A stretch of 54,754 bases of DNA. Origin: Bacillota bacterium (GTDB lineage: Bacteria > Bacillota > Clostridia > Acetivibrionales > DSM-1351). Under the pieces are notes generated by a model that saw nothing but the letters and a program-made list of their open reading frames with translations, ran no database searches and was not told where the DNA came from. The stretch is taken from NCBI GenBank assembly GCA_023443515.1, contig JAEZUC010000059.1:1-54754 (forward strand), in the 5' to 3' direction. Positions 16,975-25,886 of this stretch are shown one piece after another. How positions within the stretch are numbered: position 1 is the stretch's first letter; every line of letters begins with the position of its first letter. Made by a program: the position numbers and the translations under genes.

Positions 16975-19900
16975 ATGGATAATATTTATGATAAAAATGA
17001 AGTTATTAATAGAGATAAAGTCAACAAGTCAAATTTGTATGAAATAATGAAACTTAAAATTAAAGATGTAAAACAGGTCTGTAATACTGAAACTGGAGAG
17101 GCAGAGTTCATTATTAAAATCCCTGAAGAGAAAATTGGCAAAAAGACAACACTGATTCGTGAAAGTGAAATTATAAGAATCATTAAAGCACTAAATATGG
17201 AAGATTTCAAGCCGAGAAAAGATAAGAACGGAAAAGATTGCGACTTTCCCTTTATTAAAGATTTGATTGCAATGAATGTTTCAGCTGAAGAATACAAGAA
17301 AAATCAAACAGGCTTAATTACTGTTGTATATGAAGGTGAGTTGGGCTTAAAGAAGTTTCAAACCGTAGTTCTGTTTAAAAGGCTTCTAGCCAGTACAAGT
17401 AACATCCGAAATAAGAAAATTATCTATATAAAGGAGGAACTGTTTGATAAGGCAAATGAAATATTGCTGGGCGGTATGCCAAAAGATATGGAACATAAGC
17501 AGTTCAGCAAATATTCAGCATATTATGCTTTAGCTTCAACAGACAGTATTCCTGTTACAACTCCTGAAATTGTGGTTATTGATGATTATAAAAATGATAT
17601 TACAGCAGTATGTGATTTGGTAAGAGAAAAAATTACTAAGGGAGAAGTTATTTTACACAAGAGAACAGGAAAGCCGTTAGTGGATAAAAAAACAGGCAAA
17701 AATAAGAAAGAGCCAGATTTATTCGAATACTCCGTTGATAATGATGAGGAACATACATTTAAAAGGAATAAACCTTTTGACGGAGCCGGACTGGTAGATG
17801 TACATACTGCTACTAAGTGGAGTTATGAATTAGGACTGGACTATCTCCCATCAGCATTTCAGTTCAGATCCATCCTAGGTATTAAAGGAAATTTGTATGT
17901 CTTTGACTTTAGTAAGTTTGCTGATGAATTTAAAGAAGATATCAGTAAAGATGAATCAGGTAAAATTATCATTAGAGATGCTTGGTCAACTGGGAGACAG
18001 CTATATAATGAAGATGGCACATTGGCGATAAATGTAATTTTGACTAAGAGCCAGTATAAGTTTTTTGAGTATCTTAACTTTGATGACTGGAAAGAGGAAC
18101 TTGAAACTGAAAGGTACGGATATCAGAGAACATTTAATGTATCAAAGGTTTCAGACAAATTTGAGAATATGCAGGATGAAGTACTCTTAAGCTATCAGCC
18201 GTTACAAAGTTTAAATCTTGGTTTGGATGAAATAAAAGTACTTTGTGCAGACACCATAAAAAAGATTGATGCCATTAGTAATGATTTAAAGGAATTTCTG
18301 AAATATAGGGGTTTATTAGATTATGAAGAAAATGATAAAGGCGAGAAAAAGCCAAAGAGAACAATTCCTCCATATTATAAGGCACTAAAAAAGAACCCTG
18401 AACAGCTATTTACAAATAAGTACATTCAGGAGAAGGTACGGAAGGATATCAAAAAGTTCAAGGAAAACACATACAAGGGTGCTGTTATAGTTCCAGGAAA
18501 TTATCAAACTCTCATGCCTGATATATTTGCACTGGCTCAGTGGTCATTTGGAATTGTGCCGACAGGACTGTTGAAAGGTAATGAAGTATACAGTAATTAT
18601 TGGCTTAATAAAAGGAATTCTCCTCTGTTTTGTACTGGTCAGATAAAAAGGAATTTTTATGACAAATTGATAGGTGACCAACGCAATGTAGTATTGGAAT
18701 ATATATACTGTAAAATATTTTCTGATGATAAGTATGCAGCCTTGAAATCAGACTGGGATGAAGAGCAATTAATAGAAGCCATGAATTCAAGAATTATAAC
18801 AGAGAAATATTTCTGCAATAAAATATCGGAGGCTGAAATAAAAAAATTAATAGAAGAAAACGAACAGATAAAGGTAATCTACAAAAACACAAACGGTGAA
18901 AAGAATAATATTAAGAAAATGAACCGCCTGTTATTAGAAGAATTATATCCCGATGATATTATTCAGTTCCACGAAAAAATTGATGAGATTGACATTATTA
19001 GATTTCCTCATATTGCTAATGAACACAGCATTGGTAAGGTAGTTGATATAGATGAAAAATATAGAGACTATTATAAATATGCCACTGAGGGTATTATAAC
19101 ATCGATAGATACATTTATTCCTTTAAAAGCAAACTCAGGAGACTTTGACGGAGATCATATACTGACTAACGCATGCAGCGTGTTAATAGAATCATATAAA
19201 AAACAAGAGAGCAACCCTATAATTTATATTCCTGAAGAAAGAGAAACTGCTGCTGTGCCTATAACTTATAAAATTAATGACATGGCTAAAACCATAGATA
19301 CTGATATTAAAGGCATGAGCAATTCTATCGGTAGGGTGGTAAATCAGATTACAAAGCTGTGGAGTTTACCACAGGATGATAAGACCTCTGACTATATAAA
19401 AATAATGAGCATAATTGGGAGTCTTACAATTGATTTTGTAAAAACAGGTGAGAAGGCTGCTATTCCCGAGAACATTAATGAATTCCTAAAGAAAACTAAT
19501 AAGCCGGATTTTATGAGGATTATATACCCTAAGCAAGCCAGAGACGAAAAGGATATAAACAGAAATAACAGGATAAATCAGAAGCCTGAAATTAGTTTAT
19601 TTAATAATACGGACTGCACGATGAACCGGCTATATAATTATATGAAAGAAGAACTTGGAAAAATAGAATTTAAAAGCGATAACAATGATTTTAACTTTAC
19701 AATGCTGATGAACAATCCTAATCCCAATCTGGCAGGAAATAAAACATATCCGTTAATAGTAAAAGCACTATTGGAATTAAAAAAGGAGTATGGTGAAATA
19801 ACTAAAGAAAACTCAATGGAAGACGATAAAGAGGAATACAATGGCGATGCAAATCAAGACCATGAATTTAAATTCAGGATTTTTAATACCTATGCAAGAA

Positions 19901-20607
19901 GAACGTTATTGGCTCTATGCACTAAAAAAAATCAAATGACAATGGAAAAGCTGCTAGACTATTTGGTATTTGCACATTATTGTGATGAAACCTTCTCCAA
20001 AAAAGAAGATGAAAATATATTATGGAATTGCTTCGGGGGCGAATTAAATAAAAGGTTACAACACGGAGAAGATTATAAATTTAAGTTAATCGACCAAGTT
20101 GCTAGTGAACAGGCATTAAAAAAAATAAAGAATAAATATATTCATAGTTTTAAATCTGAAGCCAAGAAGGTAACTATACCAATTCTAAAGCCAAAGGAAA
20201 ATGAACCCCTCAAGGAAGTTGAGATGTTTGAAAGTGAAATAAATTATATAAAATCAGCAGCAAAAACTCCTGAAGAAAGATGTATGGCATTTATATTAAT
20301 ATTATTGGATAAATTCTGCAGGGCATATGGTACTCCGTTTGAAATATATAGTAGGAAGAAGAACCGTATTGTTAGAAGCCATATATTGCAGCTTTCAAAT
20401 GTACATAGCAGAGACTATGAAAGTACAATGAAGCAATTAATTAAACATGGCATTATAGAAACCGAACAAATAAGAAACACTCCTACAATCGCTTGCAAAA
20501 TAGTAGCTTCAATTGCACCGGAAGGGAAGTCCATAAAGTTAACGGATTTAAACCAATGCCGGAAGTATTTCAAGAAATTAAAATGGATTATCAATAAAAA
20601 ATATTAA
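16975..20607 (+). CDS. Single-chain two-barrel RNA polymerase, YonO/QDE-1-like
   Basis: 1210 residues, among the largest genes here. Two double-psi beta-barrel signatures are visible. Barrel 1: DGAG at 269-272, then PSAFQFR (Q296, R298) and GIKG (K304), the pattern of eukaryotic RNA-dependent RNA polymerases. Barrel 2: IIRFPHIANEH (R676, P678) then, about 45 residues later, NSGDFDGD with D723, D725 and D727. This parallels RNAP beta' NRAP...NADFDGD and would bind the catalytic Mg. Relatives include SPbeta YonO, a proven single-subunit DNA-dependent RNA polymerase (905 residues), and crAss-like phage enzymes. The N- and C-terminal extensions are unassigned. CGGAGG lies 7 bp before the ATG. It has its own terminator and is followed by replication genes; it may transcribe element genes or make primers (inference). 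Confidence 0.85.
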   Translation: MDNIYDKNEVINRDKVNKSNLYEIMKLKIKDVKQVCNTETGEAEFIIKIPEEKIGKKTTLIRESEIIRIIKALNMEDFKPRKDKNGKDCDFPFIKDLIAMNVSAEEYKKNQTGLITVVYEGELGLKKFQTVVLFKRLLASTSNIRNKKIIYIKEELFDKANEILLGGMPKDMEHKQFSKYSAYYALASTDSIPVTTPEIVVIDDYKNDITAVCDLVREKITKGEVILHKRTGKPLVDKKTGKNKKEPDLFEYSVDNDEEHTFKRNKPFDGAGLVDVHTATKWSYELGLDYLPSAFQFRSILGIKGNLYVFDFSKFADEFKEDISKDESGKIIIRDAWSTGRQLYNEDGTLAINVILTKSQYKFFEYLNFDDWKEELETERYGYQRTFNVSKVSDKFENMQDEVLLSYQPLQSLNLGLDEIKVLCADTIKKIDAISNDLKEFLKYRGLLDYEENDKGEKKPKRTIPPYYKALKKNPEQLFTNKYIQEKVRKDIKKFKENTYKGAVIVPGNYQTLMPDIFALAQWSFGIVPTGLLKGNEVYSNYWLNKRNSPLFCTGQIKRNFYDKLIGDQRNVVLEYIYCKIFSDDKYAALKSDWDEEQLIEAMNSRIITEKYFCNKISEAEIKKLIEENEQIKVIYKNTNGEKNNIKKMNRLLLEELYPDDIIQFHEKIDEIDIIRFPHIANEHSIGKVVDIDEKYRDYYKYATEGIITSIDTFIPLKANSGDFDGDHILTNACSVLIESYKKQESNPIIYIPEERETAAVPITYKINDMAKTIDTDIKGMSNSIGRVVNQITKLWSLPQDDKTSDYIKIMSIIGSLTIDFVKTGEKAAIPENINEFLKKTNKPDFMRIIYPKQARDEKDINRNNRINQKPEISLFNNTDCTMNRLYNYMKEELGKIEFKSDNNDFNFTMLMNNPNPNLAGNKTYPLIVKALLELKKEYGEITKENSMEDDKEEYNGDANQDHEFKFRIFNTYARRTLLALCTKKNQMTMEKLLDYLVFAHYCDETFSKKEDENILWNCFGGELNKRLQHGEDYKFKLIDQVASEQALKKIKNKYIHSFKSEAKKVTIPILKPKENEPLKEVEMFESEINYIKSAAKTPEERCMAFILILLDKFCRAYGTPFEIYSRKKNRIVRSHILQLSNVHSRDYESTMKQLIKHGIIETEQIRNTPTIACKIVASIAPEGKSIKLTDLNQCRKYFKKLKWIINKKY

Positions 20608-20637
20608 TTAAAGAAATTTTTAAAACGCATTGACAGT

Positions 20638-20676
20638 GAGGGTGAATAAGAATATAATATTTACCCTCAATTTTTT
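20638..20676 (+). terminator. Intrinsic terminator of the polymerase gene
   Basis: GAGGGTGAATA (20638-20648) pairs with TATTTACCCTC (20658-20668) with one mismatch, then AATTTTTT. Confidence 0.75.
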
Positions 20677-20802
20677 AAACTCATAAAATCGACAAAAAAC
20701 CTTATTTTGCACTGAAAAAATAAAATTTTGGAATTATTATTATAGGAGAAAGAATATTTACGAAAAAATATTAACAGTAAAAATAGAAAGCGAGGTGCTA
20801 AT

Positions 20803-21006
20803 ATGAAATTATCCAAAGACGATATACGTTGCGAATTAATTAAGTATTTACAAATATATGGTGTCAAGCAAAATCATATTTCTGATCTAACCGGATTAAG
20901 TGATACTACAATTTCTCTTTTTTTAAAAGGGCAAAGAGAACTATCACCGTCCAAATTAGAAATCATTTACTCCATTATTAACGAGCAGTTAAGCCAGGAT
21001 ACATGA
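20803..21006 (+). CDS. Small XRE/Cro-like helix-turn-helix regulator
   Basis: 67 residues. A Cro-type HTH spans roughly residues 20-50 (GVKQNHISDLTGLSDTTISL followed by FLKGQRELSP). GAGGTG lies 5 bp before the ATG. It stands alone between two control regions. The perfect inverted repeat 60 bp downstream is a plausible operator for it. It is the only obvious repressor-like gene in the replication zone, so it may control the helicase operon or the choice between quiescence and activity. No full-length CI repressor or Cro partner is present elsewhere in the element. Confidence 0.75.
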   Translation: MKLSKDDIRCELIKYLQIYGVKQNHISDLTGLSDTTISLFLKGQRELSPSKLEIIYSIINEQLSQDT

Positions 21007-21065
21007 TAGATTGTTTTTTATTTTCTCAAAAAAGAGTAATTTTAATAATCCCAATGCACTTGAGC

Positions 21066-21098
21066 TGTTTTAAATGTAACATATACCAATTTAAAACA
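21066..21098. promoter_or_regulatory. Perfect 10-bp inverted repeat, candidate operator
   Basis: TGTTTTAAAT (21066-21075) and ATTTAAAACA (21089-21098) are exact reverse complements separated by 13 bp. The dyad lies between the HTH gene and the helicase operon. The arms are AT-only apart from one G or C each, and there is a T run a few bases later, so a weak terminator is the alternative. Confidence 0.55.
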
Positions 21099-21200
21099 CA
21101 ATAGTTTTTTAAAATAATTACAATATTTTTCAATAAATCTGACAGGACAGGTAAACAACTATCCTTTTTTTTATTGCGATTAATTAAGGAGACAAACAGT

Positions 21201-21257
21201 ATGCGAAAACAAAAATGTAACAAAAATATTCTAAATGGAGGAGCTAAAGCTATATGA
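21201..21257 (+). CDS. 18-residue leader peptide overlapping the helicase start
   Basis: ATG at 21201, 8 bp after AAGGAGA, opens an 18-codon frame (MRKQKCNKNILNGGAKAI). Its TGA overlaps the helicase ATG in an ATGA junction. The helicase's own ribosome site (GGAGGAG) sits 10 bp from its start, so the leader may couple or tune helicase translation. It is short and could be chance, but the strong ribosome site and exact overlap argue for real translation. Confidence 0.5.
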   Translation: MRKQKCNKNILNGGAKAI

Positions 21258-22591
21258 AAGATATTATTGATGCTGACACTAATGAGAAAGAAGATAAAAC
21301 AAAACCGTGGTATGAATTTGACGATAATGGCAATGCAAAATTTATAGAAGGAATACTCGCAAGACATCTAATAAAAACAGAAAAGATATTCTATTGTGGC
21401 GGTAAATTCTATAAATATGAAGCAGGAGTATACAATGAAAAACTCAATGAAGAAATATTACAAATAATCAAGAGACATTGCTATGATGAATTACTAAAGA
21501 AAAACCATTTAACCAATGTACTGGAAGAGTGGAAGGTTGATATAACCATAAGACCAGAAGATTTGAACAATGAGCCTTACATATTAAATCTGAAGAATGG
21601 ACTGATCAACTTAAGAACTATGAAACTGTCCAAGCACAATTCTTCATATAAAAGTACAATTCAGCTACATGTAGAATATAAGCCTGAATTGAAATTATAT
21701 GATGCAAAATTATTTAATGAATATTTAGACAGATGTATTCCTGATGAAGCAACTAGGCTTCAGGCACAAGAGATGCTTGGATATACTTATTTAGCAATAT
21801 GTCCAGAGAAATTTTTCATATTGACTGGAGAAACCAATACAGGAAAATCCACATTCCTTGATATAATTGAATTCATTATTGGTGAGAAAAATAAAAGTAA
21901 TGTGCCTCTGCAGAAATTAGATGAAAATTTTAAAAGTGTTCATTTGTTTAATAAATTAATAAATATATGTGCAGACCTTCCACAAACTGCACTAAAGGAT
22001 GCCGGAAATCTAAAAATGCTTACAGGTGGAGACTGGATATATGCTGAACATAAAGGTGTTGATGGATTTAACTTTAAAAATAAGGCTAAACTTATTTTTA
22101 GCTGTAATCAATTACCTTTAAATGAGGCCGAACAAAGTGAAGCCTTTTATAATAGGCTGATACTTTTATTATTTCCTTATAGAATAGCCAATAATAATAT
22201 AAATCCTAATTTTAAAAGTGAATTAATGAGTGAAGTCAATTATATATTCCTTTGGGGACTTGAAGGACTGAAAAGATTAATAAATAATAACTTCCAATTC
22301 ACAGAATCTGAGAACAGCATAGCTTTAAAAGCAAAATATAAAAAGGAATCAGACCCGATTCAACTTTTCTTCGAAAATAATTGTGAATACAATAAAGTGG
22401 ATTCAGATGGAGTAGAAGGGAAGGAATTATATGGCCATTACAGTAATTGGTGCAAGGAGTTGGGATATAGAGTTAAAGATGCTTCTGTTCTTGGACAAGC
22501 TGTCATACGAGTTTATGGAGAAATAAAGACTCAGAAGCGAATCGATGGCAAAAGAAAGAATATTTATAAAGGTTTAAAAATTATTGAGTAA
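21254..22591 (+). CDS. SF3 helicase of the D5/P4 phage-plasmid type, without primase domain
   Basis: 445 residues. A D5_N-like region (30-170) is followed by the superfamily-3 ATPase: Walker A GETNTGKST (K198), Walker B region INICADLP, sensor-1 KLIFSCNQLP. A C-terminal winged helix follows (from about 380; LYGHYSNWCKELGY). Proteins of this type form hexamers at phage and plasmid origins. In P4-like relatives a primase domain precedes the helicase; here the N-terminus starts directly at the D5_N region, so primase activity must come from elsewhere. Iteron-like DNA begins 3 bp after the stop, supporting an initiator/helicase role. Confidence 0.88.
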   Translation: MKDIIDADTNEKEDKTKPWYEFDDNGNAKFIEGILARHLIKTEKIFYCGGKFYKYEAGVYNEKLNEEILQIIKRHCYDELLKKNHLTNVLEEWKVDITIRPEDLNNEPYILNLKNGLINLRTMKLSKHNSSYKSTIQLHVEYKPELKLYDAKLFNEYLDRCIPDEATRLQAQEMLGYTYLAICPEKFFILTGETNTGKSTFLDIIEFIIGEKNKSNVPLQKLDENFKSVHLFNKLINICADLPQTALKDAGNLKMLTGGDWIYAEHKGVDGFNFKNKAKLIFSCNQLPLNEAEQSEAFYNRLILLLFPYRIANNNINPNFKSELMSEVNYIFLWGLEGLKRLINNNFQFTESENSIALKAKYKKESDPIQLFFENNCEYNKVDSDGVEGKELYGHYSNWCKELGYRVKDASVLGQAVIRVYGEIKTQKRIDGKRKNIYKGLKIIE

Positions 22592-22593
22592 AA

Positions 22594-22870
22594 GTGTCAG
22601 TAGGTGTCAACAGGTGTACTATAGGTGAAAAGTTATACTGCTGACAGCTACAAGCCTTGATATTACTTGATTTGAGTATTCCTGTCAACAGTGTCAGTAC
22701 CATTTTCTACTTCTTAGCATAAATAAAAAAAATATTATAAATATATATAATAATATAAATTTGCTATTGACACTACTGACATTATAACTGAAACGTCCGT
22801 GTTTCTAAGGCTAGAGTGTGTCAGTAGGTAACCGTTTTTGCTATAGTATTGCTATTGACACCCACTGACA
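22594..22870. other. Candidate replication origin: iteron-like repeats around an AT-rich tract
   Basis: The core TGACAC(C)xACTGACA or its reverse complement occurs at 22595-22609 (reverse), 22768-22781 and 22856-22870; related or partial copies are at 22683-22700 and 22819-22830. Between them, 22720-22762 is almost pure A/T. Repeated initiator sites flanking an easily melted tract, placed directly downstream of a replicative helicase, is the usual arrangement of a phage or plasmid origin. Confidence 0.65.
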
Positions 22871-22967
22871 AAAAAATAATAAATATTTTAGTTGGCTTAA
22901 TAATTTTGAGTGCAGCGAAAAATTTTAAGGCAACGCCTCACTGGCAAGTGCCGTCGGAGACATTAAT

Positions 22968-22998
22968 AACTGTCTATTCTAAATGGAGTAGGCAGTTT
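22968..22998 (+). terminator. Hairpin before parB, possible terminator or leader structure
   Basis: AACTGTCTA (22968-22976) pairs with TAGGCAGTT (22989-22997) with one G-T pair. The following T tract is short, so termination would be weak. Confidence 0.4.
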
Positions 22999-23085
22999 CT
23001 TATGTTCAAATAAATTTAAAATTTCAGATTTTCATATCAAAAGTTATCAATATAAATAAAATACACAAAAGGAGAAAATTTAAAG

Positions 23086-23937
23086 ATGAGCAGTAAAAGT
23101 ATATATATTAATGAACCTAAAATAGATGAAGATTTTAAATGTTCATTACCACCATTATCACAAGAGGAATTTGACCAATTAGAACAAAACATACTGGAGA
23201 ATGGATGTATTGACCCAATTGTATTATGGAATGGATATATTGTTGATGGTCATAATCGCTACAATATTTGTGTGAAGCATAATAAGAGTTATTTAATACA
23301 GTATCTCAATGCCGATATGTCAAAACAGGATGTTATCAAATGGATTCTAGAAAATCAGCTTGGCAGACGTAATTTATCTGTAGCAGAAAGATTTGAGATA
23401 GTCCAAAGGTATAAGCCTATGTTTACGAATAAAGCAAAAGAAAATATGTCGGCAGGTGGCAAAGGTTCGACAACATTGACAAAGGTTAATACAAGAAAAG
23501 AAATGGCGAAGCTGGTTGGAATTTCAGAAGGTACATATTCAAAGTATGATAAGATATACGATTCTGACAATGATGAACTCAAAAAGAAAGTTAGGTCAGG
23601 TAAGGTTACTGTAAATAAGGCCTTGGAAGAAATTAAGCCTAAAAAGAAAAAGTCTACTGAGAAATTAGAGAAACCAGCTGCTAATATCAATAATGATGAA
23701 GAATCAAACAAACCAATAGAAAGAGTATATGATGATTCTGTAAAATATGATGAATTCATTACATCACGACAATTCTATAAATGTGATGCCAAAACAAAAG
23801 TAATGCTATTGGAAATTATAAATCAAGGTTATAAAAAATTATCTAATATCTATCGCTATGATGTGTCATGTGATTTTGAAAATAAAATGAATGAGCTAGA
23901 CAAGGCAAGAGACTTACTGGAACTGATTATTTGGTAA
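23086..23937 (+). CDS. ParB-like nuclease/partition domain protein
   Basis: 283 residues. N-terminal ParB domain (residues 20-100) with IVDGHNRYNICVKHN, followed by an HTH region (NTRKEMAKLVGISEGTYSKY, about 145-165) and a lysine-rich stretch (KPKKKK). The C-terminal 70 residues are unassigned. ParB-type proteins bind DNA and, with CTP, spread along it; phage copies can act in replication, nicking or regulation. No ParA partner is encoded in the element, so classical partition is unlikely. GGAG lies 10 bp before the ATG. The candidate origin is about 220 bp upstream. Confidence 0.8.
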   Translation: MSSKSIYINEPKIDEDFKCSLPPLSQEEFDQLEQNILENGCIDPIVLWNGYIVDGHNRYNICVKHNKSYLIQYLNADMSKQDVIKWILENQLGRRNLSVAERFEIVQRYKPMFTNKAKENMSAGGKGSTTLTKVNTRKEMAKLVGISEGTYSKYDKIYDSDNDELKKKVRSGKVTVNKALEEIKPKKKKSTEKLEKPAANINNDEESNKPIERVYDDSVKYDEFITSRQFYKCDAKTKVMLLEIINQGYKKLSNIYRYDVSCDFENKMNELDKARDLLELIIW

Positions 23938-24066
23938 AGACAATTTAAAAATTGTGATTTCTGATTAAATAGTTATCAAGATAAATTTAAAAATAAAATA
24001 TTAAAAGTTAAACATAACGGGAGCATCTTAATCGGTGCTCCTATTTTATTGGAAAGGGGAATGAAC

Positions 24067-24240
24067 ATGGAATTATTAAAAATTATTGCATTGGATACTG
24101 CACATTTATTTCTGGGACTGTATGGGCTACTTGTTATTGTAACAGTAGGATTAACAATTGATGTTGGAGTCGAAAGGTTGGTGAAGTTGATTGGAAATAA
24201 AATTACTACATATAGAAAATCTAAAGCCATACACGAATAA
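24067..24240 (+). CDS. Small single-pass membrane protein
   Basis: 57 residues with one long hydrophobic helix (LFLGLYGLLVIVTVGLTI, residues 15-32) and a basic tail (KLIGNKITTYRKSK). ATG 24067 is chosen because AAGGGG lies 7 bp upstream; an ATG at 24061 is too close to it. The last 50 bp overlap the next gene in another frame, suggesting coupled translation. The size could suit a holin-like or regulatory protein, but there is no lysis cassette nearby and I cannot assign a role. A GGAGCA/TGCTCC hairpin lies 25 bp upstream (24020-24041). Confidence 0.5.
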   Translation: MELLKIIALDTAHLFLGLYGLLVIVTVGLTIDVGVERLVKLIGNKITTYRKSKAIHE

Positions 24241-25432
24241 TGCAAGAAATAATGAGAAGGCTGTAGATGTTGTTGCAAAAAGCATACAGGAATTTGGATT
24301 CAGAAATCCCATTCTTATAGATAACAATAATCAAATCATTGCCGGACATACCAGACTGCTTGCTGCTAAAAAACTTGGTCTTACTGAAGTCCCGACTATA
24401 AAGGTTGATGATTTAACTCCAGAACAGGTTAAGGCTTTCCGTATTGCCGATAATAAAACTGCCGAATATGCGGAGTGGAACTTTGAACTACTGGCACAGG
24501 AACTGGAAGAGTTAAAAATAGCTGATTACGATTTGAGCCTTACTGGATTTGATATGAGTGAAGCAGAGAGGCTGCTTGATTCATTAAAGGAAGAAACTGA
24601 AGGAGAAAATCCAGATGATGACTTTGAGATAGAATTGCCGGAAGAGCCAATAAGTAAACGAGGGGATTTATGGTTACTGGGTAAACATAAGCTGTTATGC
24701 GGTGATTCAACCAGTGAACAGGAAGTATCTGTTCTTATGGGCAATGACAAAGCTGATTTTGTATTTGCAGATCCGCCGTGGAATGTAAATTATGGAGCTC
24801 AAGAAAACCATCCTTCTTGGAAGCCAAGAACAATTATGAATGATTCCATGTCTACAGAAGACTTTAAGGAATTTATGAACAGTACATTTAAAGTAATGAA
24901 TACATTTTCTAAAGAAGGTTGTATGAGTTATATTGTAATGTCGGCACAGGAGTGGGGCAATATGATGCTCACTCTATATAAAAATGATTATCACTGGTCA
25001 TCTACCATTATATGGAATAAGGATTCTCTAGTCCTCAGCCGTAAAGATTACCACACTAAATACGAACCGATATGGTATGGATGGAAGGATGGACAGGCAA
25101 GGCTGCATCCTCTTGATGATAGAAAACAATGTGATGTTTGGGACATACCAAGACCAAAGGTTTCAGAACTTCACCCTACAACAAAACCAGTAGAATTAGT
25201 AGTTAGAGCAATTAAGAACAGTAGTAATATGAAAGATATTGTGCTTGATTTATTTGGTGGTTCAGGTACTACGCTTATCGCTTGTGAAGATACAGATAGG
25301 AGATGCAGAATGATGGAACTTGACCCTAAGTATGTTGATGTAATTGTAAAAAGGTACATTGATAAAGTTGGCAGTGATGATGGTATTTTTGTTATAAGGG
25401 ATGGGCAAAAGCATACATACACAAGCCTTTGA
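24191..25432 (+). CDS. ParB-domain / DNA adenine-or-cytosine amino-methyltransferase fusion
   Basis: 413 residues. N-terminal ParB domain (1-90) with AGHTRLLAAKKLG, then a beta-class amino-methyltransferase: motif IV DPPW at 194-197 lies before motif I DLFGGSGTT (353-361), with TTKPVELV between. It methylates N6-adenine or N4-cytosine. Orphan phage enzymes of this kind protect DNA from host restriction or mark it for packaging or replication. No cognate endonuclease is adjacent. The start is a TTG at 24191, which gives the typical short ParB N-terminus (MEIKLLHIENLKPY); there is no usable ATG upstream. Confidence 0.88.
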   Translation: MEIKLLHIENLKPYTNNARNNEKAVDVVAKSIQEFGFRNPILIDNNNQIIAGHTRLLAAKKLGLTEVPTIKVDDLTPEQVKAFRIADNKTAEYAEWNFELLAQELEELKIADYDLSLTGFDMSEAERLLDSLKEETEGENPDDDFEIELPEEPISKRGDLWLLGKHKLLCGDSTSEQEVSVLMGNDKADFVFADPPWNVNYGAQENHPSWKPRTIMNDSMSTEDFKEFMNSTFKVMNTFSKEGCMSYIVMSAQEWGNMMLTLYKNDYHWSSTIIWNKDSLVLSRKDYHTKYEPIWYGWKDGQARLHPLDDRKQCDVWDIPRPKVSELHPTTKPVELVVRAIKNSSNMKDIVLDLFGGSGTTLIACEDTDRRCRMMELDPKYVDVIVKRYIDKVGSDDGIFVIRDGQKHTYTSL

Positions 25433-25517
25433 AGAAAAATAATATTCGAAATAACTTTACCTTGGCTTCCATTAGAGTTAACATAGGAACAATATTTAAG
25501 AAGGCAGGGTGAAGCAC

Positions 25518-25829
25518 ATGGACAATACATTTCTGGTAGATTGCTTGAAGGTACTAATTGAGGACAGGTCAGATGACATTGCTTGTATATATGAAAATAA
25601 GGAAAACTATCTTGAACTGGATGAAAAGATAGATAAAATAATTGACAGCATCAGCCAAGCTATTGATGAGGATGTAAATAAATTAATAATTGAGCTAAAG
25701 GATACTATATCTAAAAGAAACACAATTATTATTGAAGCCTTGTATAAGGAAGGATTGATAGACGGTCTGGGTTTTATAAACACATTGAGATACATAGAAA
25801 AAATAAAATCCCCAAATGACTTGATTTAA
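25518..25829 (+). CDS. Hypothetical 103-residue acidic helical protein
   Basis: I do not recognise it. It is rich in D, E, K and I, and the spacing suggests several amphipathic helices (LDEKIDKIIDSISQAIDEDV). The ATG at 25518 follows AGGGTG; an in-frame GTG at 25509 is an alternative start. It lies between the methyltransferase and another unknown gene with no terminator between, so it probably belongs to the same transcript. It may be a small phage accessory protein. Confidence 0.55.
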   Translation: MDNTFLVDCLKVLIEDRSDDIACIYENKENYLELDEKIDKIIDSISQAIDEDVNKLIIELKDTISKRNTIIIEALYKEGLIDGLGFINTLRYIEKIKSPNDLI

Positions 25830-25886
25830 TGTGCTTTCAGAGTGATTAATGGTGTACACCAAAATCATGAAATGGAGGGTTTTATT

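Noticed and set aside
24067..24240. Small membrane protein as a holin of a lysis cassette
   Set aside because: It has one helix, no endolysin neighbour, and sits between ParB and the methyltransferase rather than after structural genes.
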